DNA of 64,000 bases from Rhizobiales bacterium IMCC20636 (GCA_016865015.1 CP018226.1:3007001-3071000), one strand, 5' to 3'; positions 8,733-18,811 are shown, counted from the first letter of the stretch. Translations and numbers: made by a program. Notes: generated from the sequence alone by a model not told the origin.

Positions 8733-9899
8733 TGCTGAGCGCTTCCCAAGCCTTTGCATCAAGCCCCATAGACCAAATGCGACAACGCCAAGCAGGGCCA
8801 TGACAGTAAAACTGTCGACGCCAAAGCGAACAAAAAGCTGGCCGGACATGATCGTCATGAATGCCATCATGACTCCGGAGATAAAGAAATAGGTCGCCTG
8901 TGCCCGCCCTGTCTGCGCGTCAGGAACCCTCCGCGAGATGGAATGCATGACGCCCAGATGTGCGGCGCCAAAGGTGGCACCATGCAGGATCTGCAATACC
9001 AAATATCCTGAAAAAGACCAATGGATTGGAAACAGCAGCCAACGCAGTATCACCGAAACGGCACCCACAGCCAAAAGACCGGATGGACCCAGGCGCTTGA
9101 GAACAGGCTTGGACAGCGCAAACAAGGCGACTTCGGCCAAAACCCCAACGGCCCACAGGACACCAATTTCAAGACCTGAAAATCCGGATTTCTGCCAATA
9201 CAGACTGCCAAACGCATAGAGCATGGCATGGCTCGACTGACACAAGGCTCCGATGGCCAGAGACAAAAGCAATACGGGATGCCGAAGTGCGTGTGGCGAC
9301 GTCACTGTCTGGCTATCCGGTGGATGATTGCCAGCCACCTCACCTTTGGGCAACATCACAGTGGATAGTGCAACCAGCCCATAGGCGACAAACAAAACGG
9401 GCAAAACGACCGAGCCGGACAAAGCGCTGATGAGTGCGCCAGCCGCAATATTTGCGCCAACGAAGGACACGGACCCCCAAAGGCGCACCTTGCCATAATC
9501 CATCCCGAATTTCCGGACACCTGACAAGGCAATGGCATCCCCCAGCGGAACCAGCGTATCCCAGAAAATTGCGACGCAGACGACAACGCAGACAATTTGC
9601 CAGAACCCATTGGCTGCAAACAGAAAGCCCAGAAACACAAATGCTAATGATGCGTAAAGCATGGTGATGCTGCGGCGGTCTGATACGCGATCACCAAAGG
9701 AGACCATAAGTGGCGTCACAACGGCTCTCACCGCCATGGGAACCGCCAGCACCAGACCAATTTCAGCAGCCGTCAGTGCGCGCGATTCAAGCCAAAGCGG
9801 AAAGAATGGAATGTAGATTCCAACCGCTCCAAATACGGCCGTATAAAACAGAGCCATACGCGGCGCAAAGGAAGTCGGTCCGATGAGACGAGCAATCAC
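8721..9899 (-). CDS. MFS transporter (MFS_1-like / HcaT-like)
   Basis: 392 residues from a GTG start at 9899, about 12 membrane helices in two halves split by a loop near residue 195-210. The family is the MFS_1-like/nucleoside-H+ symporter-like group: an N-terminal GIYIPFFPLWLESRALTAAEIG, and charged loops such as GDRVSDRRS between helices 2 and 3. Such proteins are proton-driven importers or exporters of small organic molecules. It is convergent with dgcA and overlaps it by 12 bp. The link to D-glutamate use is only positional. Confidence 0.85.
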   Translation of the reverse strand: MIARLIGPTSFAPRMALFYTAVFGAVGIYIPFFPLWLESRALTAAEIGLVLAVPMAVRAVVTPLMVSFGDRVSDRRSITMLYASLAFVFLGFLFAANGFWQIVCVVVCVAIFWDTLVPLGDAIALSGVRKFGMDYGKVRLWGSVSFVGANIAAGALISALSGSVVLPVLFVAYGLVALSTVMLPKGEVAGNHPPDSQTVTSPHALRHPVLLLSLAIGALCQSSHAMLYAFGSLYWQKSGFSGLEIGVLWAVGVLAEVALFALSKPVLKRLGPSGLLAVGAVSVILRWLLFPIHWSFSGYLVLQILHGATFGAAHLGVMHSISRRVPDAQTGRAQATYFFISGVMMAFMTIMSGQLFVRFGVDSFTVMALLGVVAFGLWGLMQRLGKRSASPP

Positions 9900-10050
9900 G
9901 TGGAAAATCCAGTCGCCGACTTACGCAACTGACCGTGCGTTTCAGCATCTTATTGTTAAGAATCACAGTGTAGTCTGGACCAGAATCGAGACTTGTCTGA
10001 CAGGCCCCGACTTTAGCAGAAAAATCGATTGACACCACACTGGGAAGATC

Positions 10051-10974
10051 ATGTCGCAGCAGAAGAACACACCTTCAGAACCAACAGATATTTTACAACT
10101 GGAAGAGTATGACGCCATTGAATCGGCTGTCATGGAGACAGCAAGAGGACGCTGGTTTCTTGAAGAGTTTGCGCGCCGACACCGTGTTGCAGACACTGGA
10201 ATGCTGCTTGAAGCCATCTCGCGGCTCGGAGATTCCATTAGCCGGGATCCGGTCCAGTCATCCACAGATATTGCGCCCGACACCAGCGCGACCCCTGTCC
10301 CGCTCAACGATGGTGACACGGACCTAATTGAAGAGCTTCATTTGCAGGTGGCCGAATTGTCAGCCGCAATCCAGCTCACCCGCCAGGAAATCAAGGAATT
10401 GGGGTCACAACAGGCTCATGATGGCGGATTTGTGCCAGCAGTAGACGAAATAGAGGATATTTTCGAGCACACTGAACAGGCGGTATCTGACATATTACGG
10501 GCGGCAGAAGCCATGCAGGCATCTGCATGGGCCGCGCGTGAAGATGGAACCGATACAGACATATGTGACCGGCTGGATAAATGTGCGATCGAAATCTACA
10601 CTGCCTGCACTTTTCAGGAATTGACCGGACAGCGGATAGCGAAACTCATTTCTCTGATGAGTTTTACCGAAGACCGTGTCCAGACAATGCTTCAACGCTG
10701 GCAAGACGGCGATGAGGCGGAGGTGCCCCAAGCAGATGCAGTTCCGGAGGCAAAGCGCACGGAAGTTCCTGTGGACGATACCCGCCCGGCGGATGTCTTC
10801 GAAGCTTCCCCGTTTGAAGATGTCACAGAGACTGGCACTGACAGCATCTCCCTAAAACTGCCGGACGATGCTGACATCAGTCACGCAGATGCGCCAACTG
10901 GCCATGATCCGTTTGAAGGTCAGGATACATTTATCTCCACGCAGGATACGTTGAAAAACGTATCCCGCTCATAA
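10051..10974 (+). CDS. CheZ-like protein phosphatase
   Basis: 307 residues, soluble and acidic. A helical region (about 92-215) holds the CheZ core: long amphipathic helices and the motif FQELTGQRIAKLI (188-200). In canonical CheZ the motif is QDLTGQ, with the Asp and Gln acting in dephosphorylation of CheY-P. Here Gln194 is kept but the Asp position is Glu190. The C-terminal ~90 residues are acidic and low in complexity, with a final D/E/T-rich tail that could act as a response-regulator-binding peptide. No chemotaxis genes adjoin it. It lies 151 bp from the divergent MFS gene and precedes two c-di-GMP signalling genes. Confidence 0.75.
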   Translation: MSQQKNTPSEPTDILQLEEYDAIESAVMETARGRWFLEEFARRHRVADTGMLLEAISRLGDSISRDPVQSSTDIAPDTSATPVPLNDGDTDLIEELHLQVAELSAAIQLTRQEIKELGSQQAHDGGFVPAVDEIEDIFEHTEQAVSDILRAAEAMQASAWAAREDGTDTDICDRLDKCAIEIYTACTFQELTGQRIAKLISLMSFTEDRVQTMLQRWQDGDEAEVPQADAVPEAKRTEVPVDDTRPADVFEASPFEDVTETGTDSISLKLPDDADISHADAPTGHDPFEGQDTFISTQDTLKNVSRS

Positions 10975-11211
10975 ATGAAATTTCCAGATCTGATACTTGG
11001 ATTGTCGTTTTTTGTTGGATTACAGCATGGTCCAGCGATAAAGAATCAAGCGATTTTTTGCTCCATTCAGTGCAGGTCAATTTTTATTGAACTTCTGACA
11101 GAAGCAATACAGGCTCTCTTAACCAAGGTTTTCGGTTGCTGTCATTCTTAAGACCCCGTTGATCATTTTGGTCTGATTATACGCCCGCATTGTTTCAGCG
11201 GAGAATTTGAA

Positions 11212-12843
11212 TTGGGAGTGAGTTCTGAAAAGAAGGCTATCGCCGCCATCGTCCCGGAATCCGCTCCGTCTGCCTATGCCAAGTGGGACGGCAGCACCGA
11301 CGATTTGGTCAATATGCTTTCCCAGGATCGTGATGCTCTGGTGCAACTTGTTCAGGAGCATCGCATCCTGAAAGAAGCAATCGAGAGCGCCCCTCCCCCT
11401 TTTTGTGTCTACACGCCAGATGACAGGCTGCTCGCAACGAATGCAGCCTATGAAAACATGCATCCAGCCCTGCCAAGGATGCGCAATGCGCTCCCACCGG
11501 GGCACCGGGTGCTCTACGCTGACATTGTCCGCGAACAGATCAGGGATACCGTTCCTGCCGAACTGCTGGAGATCGAGGTTCAACGGCGCGTTCTATCGCA
11601 GCGTTTTGCGACGGGGGACGCGGTCGAGCGGAACTATGGTGATCGCGGCACGTATCGGGTTGTCAAATACCGCCTAGCGTCCGGCGGCACCGCTGGTCTC
11701 GCTTTCGATGTGTCAGAACTCAAAAAACGCGAGGCTGATCTTCTAAAAGCAAAAGTGGCGGCGGAAGAAGCCAATGATCAGGCCCGTATTGCCCTTGAGA
11801 CCGAGCGGACCCGCAAGGTGCAAATGCGCAACCTTTCGCAACTCGGTGAATGGCTTCAAAGCTGCCAATCTCTGACAGAGTTGTTCCAGGTGGTTGAGTG
11901 TTTCATGGCCCGTATCTTCGAGGGTTCCTCTGGCGAACTCTATATTTATAGCAATCTGCGCGACATATTGGATGGTCGTTGCGAATGGAACCGCGGCGGA
12001 GCGATACAGGCCCATATCCATCCTGATGATTGCTGGGCGTTGCGCCGTGGCAGGATGACGCGTTTCGGGCGCGACGAAATTGGCTTGACTTGCACACATG
12101 TTGTGGATCTGCCCGAAAAGTGGAACGGACAAGAATACATCTGTATTCCTATTATTGCGCATGGCGAGACCATAGGCCTGTTGCATATCCGCTTCAGCAA
12201 GGAGACCAGCCTTGATGCCACTCTGTTCGAAGAAACCATCATGCCATTTGCAGTGCGATGCGCGGAGCAGATCAGCCTCGCGATTGCCAATGTCAAGTTG
12301 CACAACGAACTCATGGATCAGTCTACAAAAGATGCCCTGACCGGGTTATGGAACCGCAGGCATCTGATGAATCAATGCCGCCATGCACTGGCAGAGGCTG
12401 AGCGATACACACATCCGGTGTCGGTCATTGCTCTGGATGTGGACAACTTCAAGACATTTAACGATGTCCACGGACATGATGCAGGCGACTCTGTTCTGCG
12501 CCATATCGGAAAAGTCATGCAATCTATCGTTCAGGACGGCGAGATTGCAGCTCGACTGGGCGGTGAGGAGTTTCTGCTCCTATTGCCCCAGAGTTCGATT
12601 GAGGATGCTCGCATACGAGCGGAAATGCTGCGTGAGAAAACAGAGTCCCTGATTGTCGATTATGGTGAAGCCGCACTCCCGAGAGTCACGATTTCTGCAG
12701 GAATCGCGACGGCCCAAGCCGGTCAAAAGACAAATCCCCAGGATTTGATCCGCGCCAGTGACAGGGCTCTTTACGCTGCTAAAAATTCTGGCAGGAACCG
12801 TGTCATGACCACAGCAGAACTTGAACAAACAGCGAAAGGATAA
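11212..12843 (+). CDS. PAS-GAF-GGDEF diguanylate cyclase
   Basis: 543 residues from a likely TTG start at 11212 (GGAG eight bases upstream; a GTG six bases further in is an alternative). Domains in order: a PAS-like sensor (about 45-170), a short coiled linker, a GAF-like domain (about 195-365), and a GGDEF domain (about 370-540) beginning DALTGLWNRRHLM. The active site is GGEEF, a functional variant. The four residues where the RxxD inhibitory site would lie read QDGE, so product inhibition through an I-site is not expected. It should synthesise c-di-GMP in response to a cytosolic signal, as no membrane helix is visible. Confidence 0.9.
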   Translation: MGVSSEKKAIAAIVPESAPSAYAKWDGSTDDLVNMLSQDRDALVQLVQEHRILKEAIESAPPPFCVYTPDDRLLATNAAYENMHPALPRMRNALPPGHRVLYADIVREQIRDTVPAELLEIEVQRRVLSQRFATGDAVERNYGDRGTYRVVKYRLASGGTAGLAFDVSELKKREADLLKAKVAAEEANDQARIALETERTRKVQMRNLSQLGEWLQSCQSLTELFQVVECFMARIFEGSSGELYIYSNLRDILDGRCEWNRGGAIQAHIHPDDCWALRRGRMTRFGRDEIGLTCTHVVDLPEKWNGQEYICIPIIAHGETIGLLHIRFSKETSLDATLFEETIMPFAVRCAEQISLAIANVKLHNELMDQSTKDALTGLWNRRHLMNQCRHALAEAERYTHPVSVIALDVDNFKTFNDVHGHDAGDSVLRHIGKVMQSIVQDGEIAARLGGEEFLLLLPQSSIEDARIRAEMLREKTESLIVDYGEAALPRVTISAGIATAQAGQKTNPQDLIRASDRALYAAKNSGRNRVMTTAELEQTAKG

Positions 12844-13025
12844 ACCAAACAGCCGTGCTTTCGACACTCACCCTATCCGGCCATACACGCACTTTCGGAT
12901 CGGGCTAATTCTCCGAGAATCTATCTGCAAGCATATGGAAGATTCAAAGGAGTTGTTAACGAATCCAACGCTAGTATTGGGATGCATTTATCACATAAAC
13001 GACTAATAGTTGTGCAAATGGGCCG

Positions 13026-15701
13026 ATGTGCTCAATGGTACAATTTGGCGACCAAACGGCAATCAAGAGAATCCCACAGATGATACCTGCTCCCATCCCG
13101 GAAAATGAGGCAGAGCGCCTGGCAACACTTAGGCGCTTCGCAATCCTTGACTCGGAAAGGGAGAGTGCGTTTGACCGTATAACTGCACTTGCGTCCGATT
13201 TATTTGACGTCCCGATAGCTCTTATATCCCTGATGGACACGGACCGACTTTGGTTCAAGTCAACTTGTGGTCTTGAGGTGCCCGAATTGCCTCGTGACCT
13301 GGCATTTTGTGCTTACACAATTCTGGACAATGGGGTGTTTTGTATTCCCGATACACACATGGATGACCGCTTTGCGAAAAATCCGATTGTATCTGGTGAT
13401 GACGCAATACGATTTTACTGTGGTGCGCCCCTTATTGCCGAGAACGGGCATCGTCTGGGTTCGTTATGCGTTGCAGATTCCCGGCCACGGCCTGATTTTT
13501 CTGCAAAACAACGGCAGCGATTGGCTGATCTGGCGGCAATTGTTGTTGACCAGATGGAAATGCGCAGCGCTTCCGGAAATGTCCTGACCGAAATTGAAAA
13601 TCGACAGAAAGCACAAGAAAAAGCTGCTGCCACCGAAAGCCAGATTCGCGCACTGATCCAACACGTACCCACTGGTATCGCGCTGATGGATAGGGAAGGA
13701 CGCTACGTGGCCTCCAGTGACAGCTGGCGCGCATTCATGGCCGCAATGGATAGCAGTGGCGATAAACCCAGTATGAGCGACGTGATGTCCGGCCGTCCCG
13801 TCTGGCGCAAGGCTTTTGCCGATGCGCTGGCAGGCAAGACGACCCGTAACGCAGAAGACCCTGTTCAACTGGCCGACGGCCAGATTGAATATCTGCGGTG
13901 GGAGACCGGGCCCTGGAAGTCGGAAGATAATGAAATACAGGGCGTGATTGCCTCCTCCATGCGGGTAACCAAGCAGGTGGAAGCACGCAAGGCCATGGAA
14001 CGCCAGACTGAAATGCTCAATGCCGTCCTGGAAAACGTCAAGGACGGTGTTGTTGCTTGTGACGCCGAAGGTCAGCTGACGATCTTCAACCGATCCAGCC
14101 GGGATATGCATGGGATAGACCAACACTCCCCCCTCCCACGGACCTGCAATGACATTCCCGGAATGTTCGATGCTGATGGGGTCACACCGCTTGCGATCGA
14201 GCGCATGCCCCTGCTCGAAGCCATGTTGGGTCAGTCTGTGGTAGACCGGGAGATCATGATTTCGCTGGAAGGCTTGCCCAAACGCCACGTCATCGCCCAG
14301 GCTGCTCCGCTGTTTGCCTCAGACAATACTCTGATTGGGGCAGTGACATCGATGGCCGATATCACAGCTGCCAGGCTGGCTGAACTGAAGCTGCGGGCCA
14401 GTGAGGCACTTGCAACCCATATTGCATTCCACGACACTCTGACTGGCTTGCCAAGTCGTGCTCATTTCAACCGTATGGTCGAGGATGCCAAAGATAACCT
14501 TCATGGCCAGACCACAGCCGCGTTCTTTCTTGATCTCAACCAGTTCAAGGCGGTCAATGATCTTTCGGGACACAAAATTGGGGATGAGCTCCTCAAACGC
14601 ACTGCTGTTTTGCTGAAAAAAATTATCGGTGAGCACGCATTTGTGAGTCGGATTGGCGGCGACGAGTTCATTGCATTCAAGCCGGTTCGCGATCAGGAGG
14701 AGGCGCTTCAACTTGGTCGGCAGATGGCACATGAAATCGGCCAGCCGCTTGTCAGCGGCAACCATACAGTCGTTTCAGGTGTGTCAGTCGGCATTGCGAT
14801 GCACCCCGAACACGGTGACACCCATGAAGAACTGATGCGGCGCGCTGATCTGGCAATGTACAAGTCAAAGGCGGCCGGAAATTGTGTGCCGGTTATGTTC
14901 GACCCGGTTTTCGAATTGGAAACGATCATCCGCCGCACCACGAAGCTGGAGCTCGCCAATGCGATTAAAAACAAGGAATTGGAAGTCTACCTCCAGCCAA
15001 TTGTTGATGCGCAGACGCAGGATGTGATTGGTGCCGAGGCGCTTGCCCGCTGGAACCATCCAAGCCGGGGCCTGATCCTGCCCAGCGAGTTTATTCCAAT
15101 CGCCGAAGAATCCGGATTCATCGTTGAATTGGGTGACTGGATACTGAGGTCTGCCATGGCCACCATGGCGCCTTTGAATAATATGTTCCTGTCGGTCAAC
15201 CTTTCCCCCGTTCAATTCAGGGATCCGATGTTGGTAGAGCGTGTAACCACAGCATTGGAAGATACCGGGTTCGACCCCACCCGGCTGGAACTGGAAGTGA
15301 CTGAAGGGTTGCTTATCTACGATACAAATGTTGCCCGCAGCGCTATCAATATCTTCAAATCAAAGGGCATTCAGATTGTTCTGGATGATTTTGGCACCGG
15401 TTATTCCAGCTTGAGTTACATCCAGAACTTCCCGTTCGACAAGGTCAAGATTGACCGCTCCTTTGTCGCGGATATAGACAGCAACCCCCAATCGGCCGCT
15501 GTCGTGCAATGTGTTGTGAATCTTGCCTCATCCCTTGGAATTGTCGTTACTGCCGAAGGTATTGAAACCGAAATGCACGAAACACTGCTGAAATTTATCG
15601 GCTGCAATACGTTGCAAGGGTTCAAATATGGGCGGCCGTTACCAGTATCTGAGTTCTGTGTTGCGCCCTTTGACAGCGAACGGACCGCCCTGGCCGGGTG
15701 A
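13026..15701 (+). CDS. GAF-PAS-PAS-GGDEF-EAL c-di-GMP signalling protein
   Basis: 891 residues. An N-terminal GAF domain (about 25-175, with LPRDLAFCAYTILDNGVFCIPD and CGAPLIAENGHRLGSLCV) is followed by a short coiled region and two PAS domains (about 205-320 and 335-455). Then come a GGDEF domain (about 465-625, active site IGGDEF intact) and an EAL domain (about 640-885). EAL catalytic motifs EALARW, DDFGTGYSS, KIDRSFV and AEGIET are all present, so phosphodiesterase activity is likely and both activities are possible. No I-site is visible before GGDEF. No membrane segment. Start is uncertain among ATGs at 13026, 13035 and 13081. It may set c-di-GMP levels relevant to the adhesin locus; that is inference. 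Confidence 0.92.
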   Translation: MCSMVQFGDQTAIKRIPQMIPAPIPENEAERLATLRRFAILDSERESAFDRITALASDLFDVPIALISLMDTDRLWFKSTCGLEVPELPRDLAFCAYTILDNGVFCIPDTHMDDRFAKNPIVSGDDAIRFYCGAPLIAENGHRLGSLCVADSRPRPDFSAKQRQRLADLAAIVVDQMEMRSASGNVLTEIENRQKAQEKAAATESQIRALIQHVPTGIALMDREGRYVASSDSWRAFMAAMDSSGDKPSMSDVMSGRPVWRKAFADALAGKTTRNAEDPVQLADGQIEYLRWETGPWKSEDNEIQGVIASSMRVTKQVEARKAMERQTEMLNAVLENVKDGVVACDAEGQLTIFNRSSRDMHGIDQHSPLPRTCNDIPGMFDADGVTPLAIERMPLLEAMLGQSVVDREIMISLEGLPKRHVIAQAAPLFASDNTLIGAVTSMADITAARLAELKLRASEALATHIAFHDTLTGLPSRAHFNRMVEDAKDNLHGQTTAAFFLDLNQFKAVNDLSGHKIGDELLKRTAVLLKKIIGEHAFVSRIGGDEFIAFKPVRDQEEALQLGRQMAHEIGQPLVSGNHTVVSGVSVGIAMHPEHGDTHEELMRRADLAMYKSKAAGNCVPVMFDPVFELETIIRRTTKLELANAIKNKELEVYLQPIVDAQTQDVIGAEALARWNHPSRGLILPSEFIPIAEESGFIVELGDWILRSAMATMAPLNNMFLSVNLSPVQFRDPMLVERVTTALEDTGFDPTRLELEVTEGLLIYDTNVARSAINIFKSKGIQIVLDDFGTGYSSLSYIQNFPFDKVKIDRSFVADIDSNPQSAAVVQCVVNLASSLGIVVTAEGIETEMHETLLKFIGCNTLQGFKYGRPLPVSEFCVAPFDSERTALAG

Positions 15702-15723
15702 TGTCCAACTTCGGAAAATTGTT

Positions 15724-16713
15724 TCAGGCCTCAAGCGCCTCAAACAGCAGAGTCTGATCCACATTGCCACCTGATACTGTGACGACAATTGTCTTGCCGG
15801 ACAAAGATCCGATATGGGCTTCCAGTTTTCCACTCAGAATTGCCGCGAGCGCAACCGACCCGCCCGGCTCTGCCACCATCCGGTGTTTTTCAAAGATAAA
15901 TCGAACGGCTTGCAGGGCTTCACCATCACTGACCGAGAGGCCCCCGCGCAAGCGGTCCCGGTTGATTGAAAATCCAATGTCTCCAGGTGCCGGCGTCAGA
16001 ATTGCATCACAAATTGAGCCGGTGGTGAGCTTGTTGCTGACAATCGCACCAGCCAGAAGCGACTGCCGGTAATCATCAAACCCATCCGGTTCCACTGAAA
16101 ACATCTGGACATCGGGAAAAGAAGCACTGCATGCCAAGGCGATGCCAGCGGTCAGGCCACCACCACCCGTACATGACAGAAGAACATCAGGCACCAGACC
16201 CTCCGTCTGAAGCGCTTCGACAATCTCAAGCCCGACAGTGCCCTGCCCTGCTATGACATCCACATTATTAAAAGGATGGATCAGAATTGCGCCGGACCGC
16301 GACAGATGTTCGCTGGTGATCAGATCCCTGTCGTCCGTAAGGCGGTTATAGAAGACCACATCCGCGCCGCTTGCCTGTGTCCTTGCAATCTTCACCTTGG
16401 GTGCATCGTCCGGCATCAGCACAGTCGCCTGGATACCCAATAGTCGGGCAGCTTCAGCGACACCTTGTCCATGATTGCCGGAAGAAATGGCCAATACGCC
16501 TTTTGGCATTTCCGATTTCGGGATTTGGGACAACGCGTTATAGGCGCCCCGGAATTTGAAGGAGCCGGTGTGTTGAAGATTTTCTGCCTTGAGATAAATC
16601 TGCGCCGCAAAGCGTTCGGACAGTGCCGGACAGCGCAACAGGGGCGTCCGGATTACCACGCCTTTGAGCCGGTCGGCAGCGGCCAGAACATCTTCATATA
16701 CAGGTGAGATCAT
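15724..16713 (-). CDS. threonine/serine dehydratase (PLP-dependent)
   Basis: 329 residues, a fold-type II PLP enzyme. The cofactor lysine is K53 in SFKFRGAYNA, the substrate-loop motif is SSGNHGQGVA, and the glycine-rich phosphate-binding loop is CTGGGGLTAG. There is no C-terminal ACT regulatory domain, so it resembles the short catabolic threonine ammonia-lyase/serine racemase group (EC 4.3.1.19/17) rather than long biosynthetic IlvA. Expected reaction: L-threonine to 2-oxobutanoate plus ammonia, or L-serine to pyruvate. It is convergent with the GGDEF-EAL gene (22 bp gap). Confidence 0.9.
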   Translation of the reverse strand: MISPVYEDVLAAADRLKGVVIRTPLLRCPALSERFAAQIYLKAENLQHTGSFKFRGAYNALSQIPKSEMPKGVLAISSGNHGQGVAEAARLLGIQATVLMPDDAPKVKIARTQASGADVVFYNRLTDDRDLITSEHLSRSGAILIHPFNNVDVIAGQGTVGLEIVEALQTEGLVPDVLLSCTGGGGLTAGIALACSASFPDVQMFSVEPDGFDDYRQSLLAGAIVSNKLTTGSICDAILTPAPGDIGFSINRDRLRGGLSVSDGEALQAVRFIFEKHRMVAEPGGSVALAAILSGKLEAHIGSLSGKTIVVTVSGGNVDQTLLFEALEA

Positions 16714-16744
16714 ATGTCAGTTTTGGTTGGCCTGTGTTGCTCTG

Positions 16745-17815
16745 TCAAGCCGCGAGATCGGTTTTGCGTGCCGGTTCTCCACTGCGTATATGACCAAAAA
16801 ATTGTGCGGCGGATGCCTGCCATGATTGTGCCAGGGCGAATGTCCGGCAATCACTGCGACCGAGTGCAAGAGCCTTCATACACGCCTCTCCCAGATCATC
16901 ACTCAACACAGCAACTTTTTGACCAGAGATGCCATTTTGCATGATATCGGGTCCGACCACATCTATCGGGCCGGTTACTGGAAACGCCGCAATTGGGAGG
17001 CCACTGGCCAGGGCTTCCAGCAGCACGATGCCGAATGTGTCGGTCTTGCTTGGAAACACGAACACATCGGCGTCCGAATAGACGGTGCTCAGACTGTCAC
17101 CTTCCAGCTTGCCTAAAAACTGACATGCTGGATATCTGCTTTCCAGGTATGATCTGAGCGGACCATCACCAACCACGATTTTTTGCCCCGGCAGGTCGAG
17201 TTTCAAAAACGCTTCAAGGTTCTTCTCGACGGCCAGACGGCCGACATACAGAAAAATCGGGGTCTCTTTCTGTCGGGCCCGGCCCAAATCTGGTTTGAAC
17301 TGCTCCGCATCTACACCACGGCCCCACCGTGCCAGCCTGGTGAAACCCTGCTGCTTCAGGCCCTGCTCGACAGTTTTCGTCGGCACAAGGCACAACCGCC
17401 CCGGCGCATGAAACCTCCGCAGGAGCGGGTAGATCCATGATGAGCGCACCGGCAGTCTTGCTGCCAGATAATCGGGAAACTGGGTGTGGTAGCTTGTTGT
17501 AAAGGACATGTTGTTGGCCAAACACCAGCGTCGCCCCTGCCAGCCCAACGGTCCTTCGGTGGCAATGTGAATATAGTCCGGGTTAAAAGCCTCAATATGG
17601 CGTGCTATGGTCTGGAAACGGCTGCAGGACAGGCGGATTTCCGGGTAACCTGGGAGCGCAACCGTCTTCATGTCGCCGGGACCCAGAACTTTGGCTGCAA
17701 ATTCATGTTTCTCAGCCATTGCCACCATGCGCGTCAATGAACGCACGACGCCATTGACCTGTGGGTGCCAGGCGTCAGACACAATCAATAACCGGTGTTG
17801 GATCGCTCTGGTCAT
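16745..17815 (-). CDS. GT4-family glycosyltransferase
   Basis: 356 residues with the two Rossmann-like halves of a GT-B retaining glycosyltransferase. The N-terminal half has DAWHPQVNGVVRSL. The C-terminal half has FLYVGRLAVEKNLEAFL and the nucleotide-sugar motif around DTFGIVLLEALASGLP. The closest characterised relatives by motif are GDP-mannose-dependent mannosyltransferases and glycolipid glycosyltransferases of the SqdX/MgtA type. Its ATG overlaps the stop of the LpxH-type phosphoesterase (ATGA, 17812-17815), so the two are translated together. Pairing with a lipid A-type hydrolase suggests glycolipid or envelope sugar transfer, not proven. Confidence 0.87.
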   Translation of the reverse strand: MTRAIQHRLLIVSDAWHPQVNGVVRSLTRMVAMAEKHEFAAKVLGPGDMKTVALPGYPEIRLSCSRFQTIARHIEAFNPDYIHIATEGPLGWQGRRWCLANNMSFTTSYHTQFPDYLAARLPVRSSWIYPLLRRFHAPGRLCLVPTKTVEQGLKQQGFTRLARWGRGVDAEQFKPDLGRARQKETPIFLYVGRLAVEKNLEAFLKLDLPGQKIVVGDGPLRSYLESRYPACQFLGKLEGDSLSTVYSDADVFVFPSKTDTFGIVLLEALASGLPIAAFPVTGPIDVVGPDIMQNGISGQKVAVLSDDLGEACMKALALGRSDCRTFALAQSWQASAAQFFGHIRSGEPARKTDLAA

Positions 17816-18645
17816 GCAGCCTTAACCGCATTTTCCGCTGAATCCACGACCATTGGCCCAACCGAGCGCTCGCCAGCCTTGTCGGCCCAGCGGATGATTT
17901 CGAAACGACCATCATGGTGCTCAGCAATGGCTGTGCAGCTTTCCACCCAGTCGCCGGTGTTGATATAGTCAATTCCAAAATCGGTATGCATGGTCGCGTG
18001 GTGGATGTGACCGCATATGATGCCATCAGCCTGACAGCGCTTTGCTTCATTGCACAAAGCTTCCTCGAACGCGCCGATGAAATTCACTGCATTCTTGACC
18101 TTGAACTTGGCCCAGGCAGACAGCGACCAGTATGGAAAGCCGAGTTTGCGGCGTGCCCTGTTCACCCAGGTATTGACCAAGAGCGCAGAAACGTAGGCCC
18201 AGTCTCGAAAGTATGCCAGCCAGCGCGCATGGCGCACCACCACATCAAACTGGTCCCCATGGATCACCAGAAACCGGCGGCCATCTGCAGCAATATGCAT
18301 TTTGCGCTCAATGACTTCCACGCCGCCGAAATGGGTGCCCAGATAATTGCGCAGAAATTCATCGTGGTTGCCGGGAACATAGACAAGGGTTGCGCCCTTG
18401 CGGGCCTTGCGGAGCAGTTTCTGCACAACATCATTGTGGGATTGCGGCCAGTGCCATCCCTTTTTCAAGCGCCAACCATCGACAATATCGCCAACCAGAT
18501 AAACTGTCTCGGCATCATGGATGCGCAAGAAATCCAGCAGCAAGTCAGCCTGACACCCCTTGGTTCCCAAATGGATATCGGACAGAAACAGGCTTCGAAA
18601 ATGCTTTTGGGCGTGTTTGCTACGCGTCTCAGTCACTGCATTCAT
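17812..18645 (-). CDS. UDP-2,3-diacylglucosamine diphosphatase-like metallophosphoesterase
   Basis: 277 residues, calcineurin-like phosphoesterase with the full set of metal ligands: D23/H25 (SDIHLG), D53 (VGDIVDGW), N93/H94 (PGNHDE), a later VIHGDQFD and GHIHHA near the C-terminus. This is the LpxH-like subgroup. LpxH hydrolyses UDP-2,3-diacylglucosamine to lipid X in lipid A synthesis. In alphaproteobacteria that use LpxI, proteins of this kind may act on another lipid diphosphate, so the exact substrate is uncertain. It is the first gene of a two-gene unit with the overlapping glycosyltransferase. Confidence 0.85.
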   Translation of the reverse strand: MNAVTETRSKHAQKHFRSLFLSDIHLGTKGCQADLLLDFLRIHDAETVYLVGDIVDGWRLKKGWHWPQSHNDVVQKLLRKARKGATLVYVPGNHDEFLRNYLGTHFGGVEVIERKMHIAADGRRFLVIHGDQFDVVVRHARWLAYFRDWAYVSALLVNTWVNRARRKLGFPYWSLSAWAKFKVKNAVNFIGAFEEALCNEAKRCQADGIICGHIHHATMHTDFGIDYINTGDWVESCTAIAEHHDGRFEIIRWADKAGERSVGPMVVDSAENAVKAA

Positions 18646-18811
18646 AAAATGATCGCCAGAATGATTGCAAGAAGTCCAACCGCCAAGCGGTCTGCTATTG
18701 CTCCGTTAAATCTGATTCACGCTTCGGTTTTGTGACACAGCCCCATTTTCGCATTGACCCTACCAATCGGCCACTTAGAGTGGCGCTTGAATCCAATCAG
18801 GAGAAATAATC

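Noticed and set aside
13464-14288. 274-codon minus-strand frame
   Set aside because: Antisense to the GAF/PAS part of the GGDEF-EAL gene; no domain or start signal.
17914-18735. 273-codon plus-strand frame
   Set aside because: Antisense to the LpxH-type gene, whose metal-binding motifs are complete; no independent signals.
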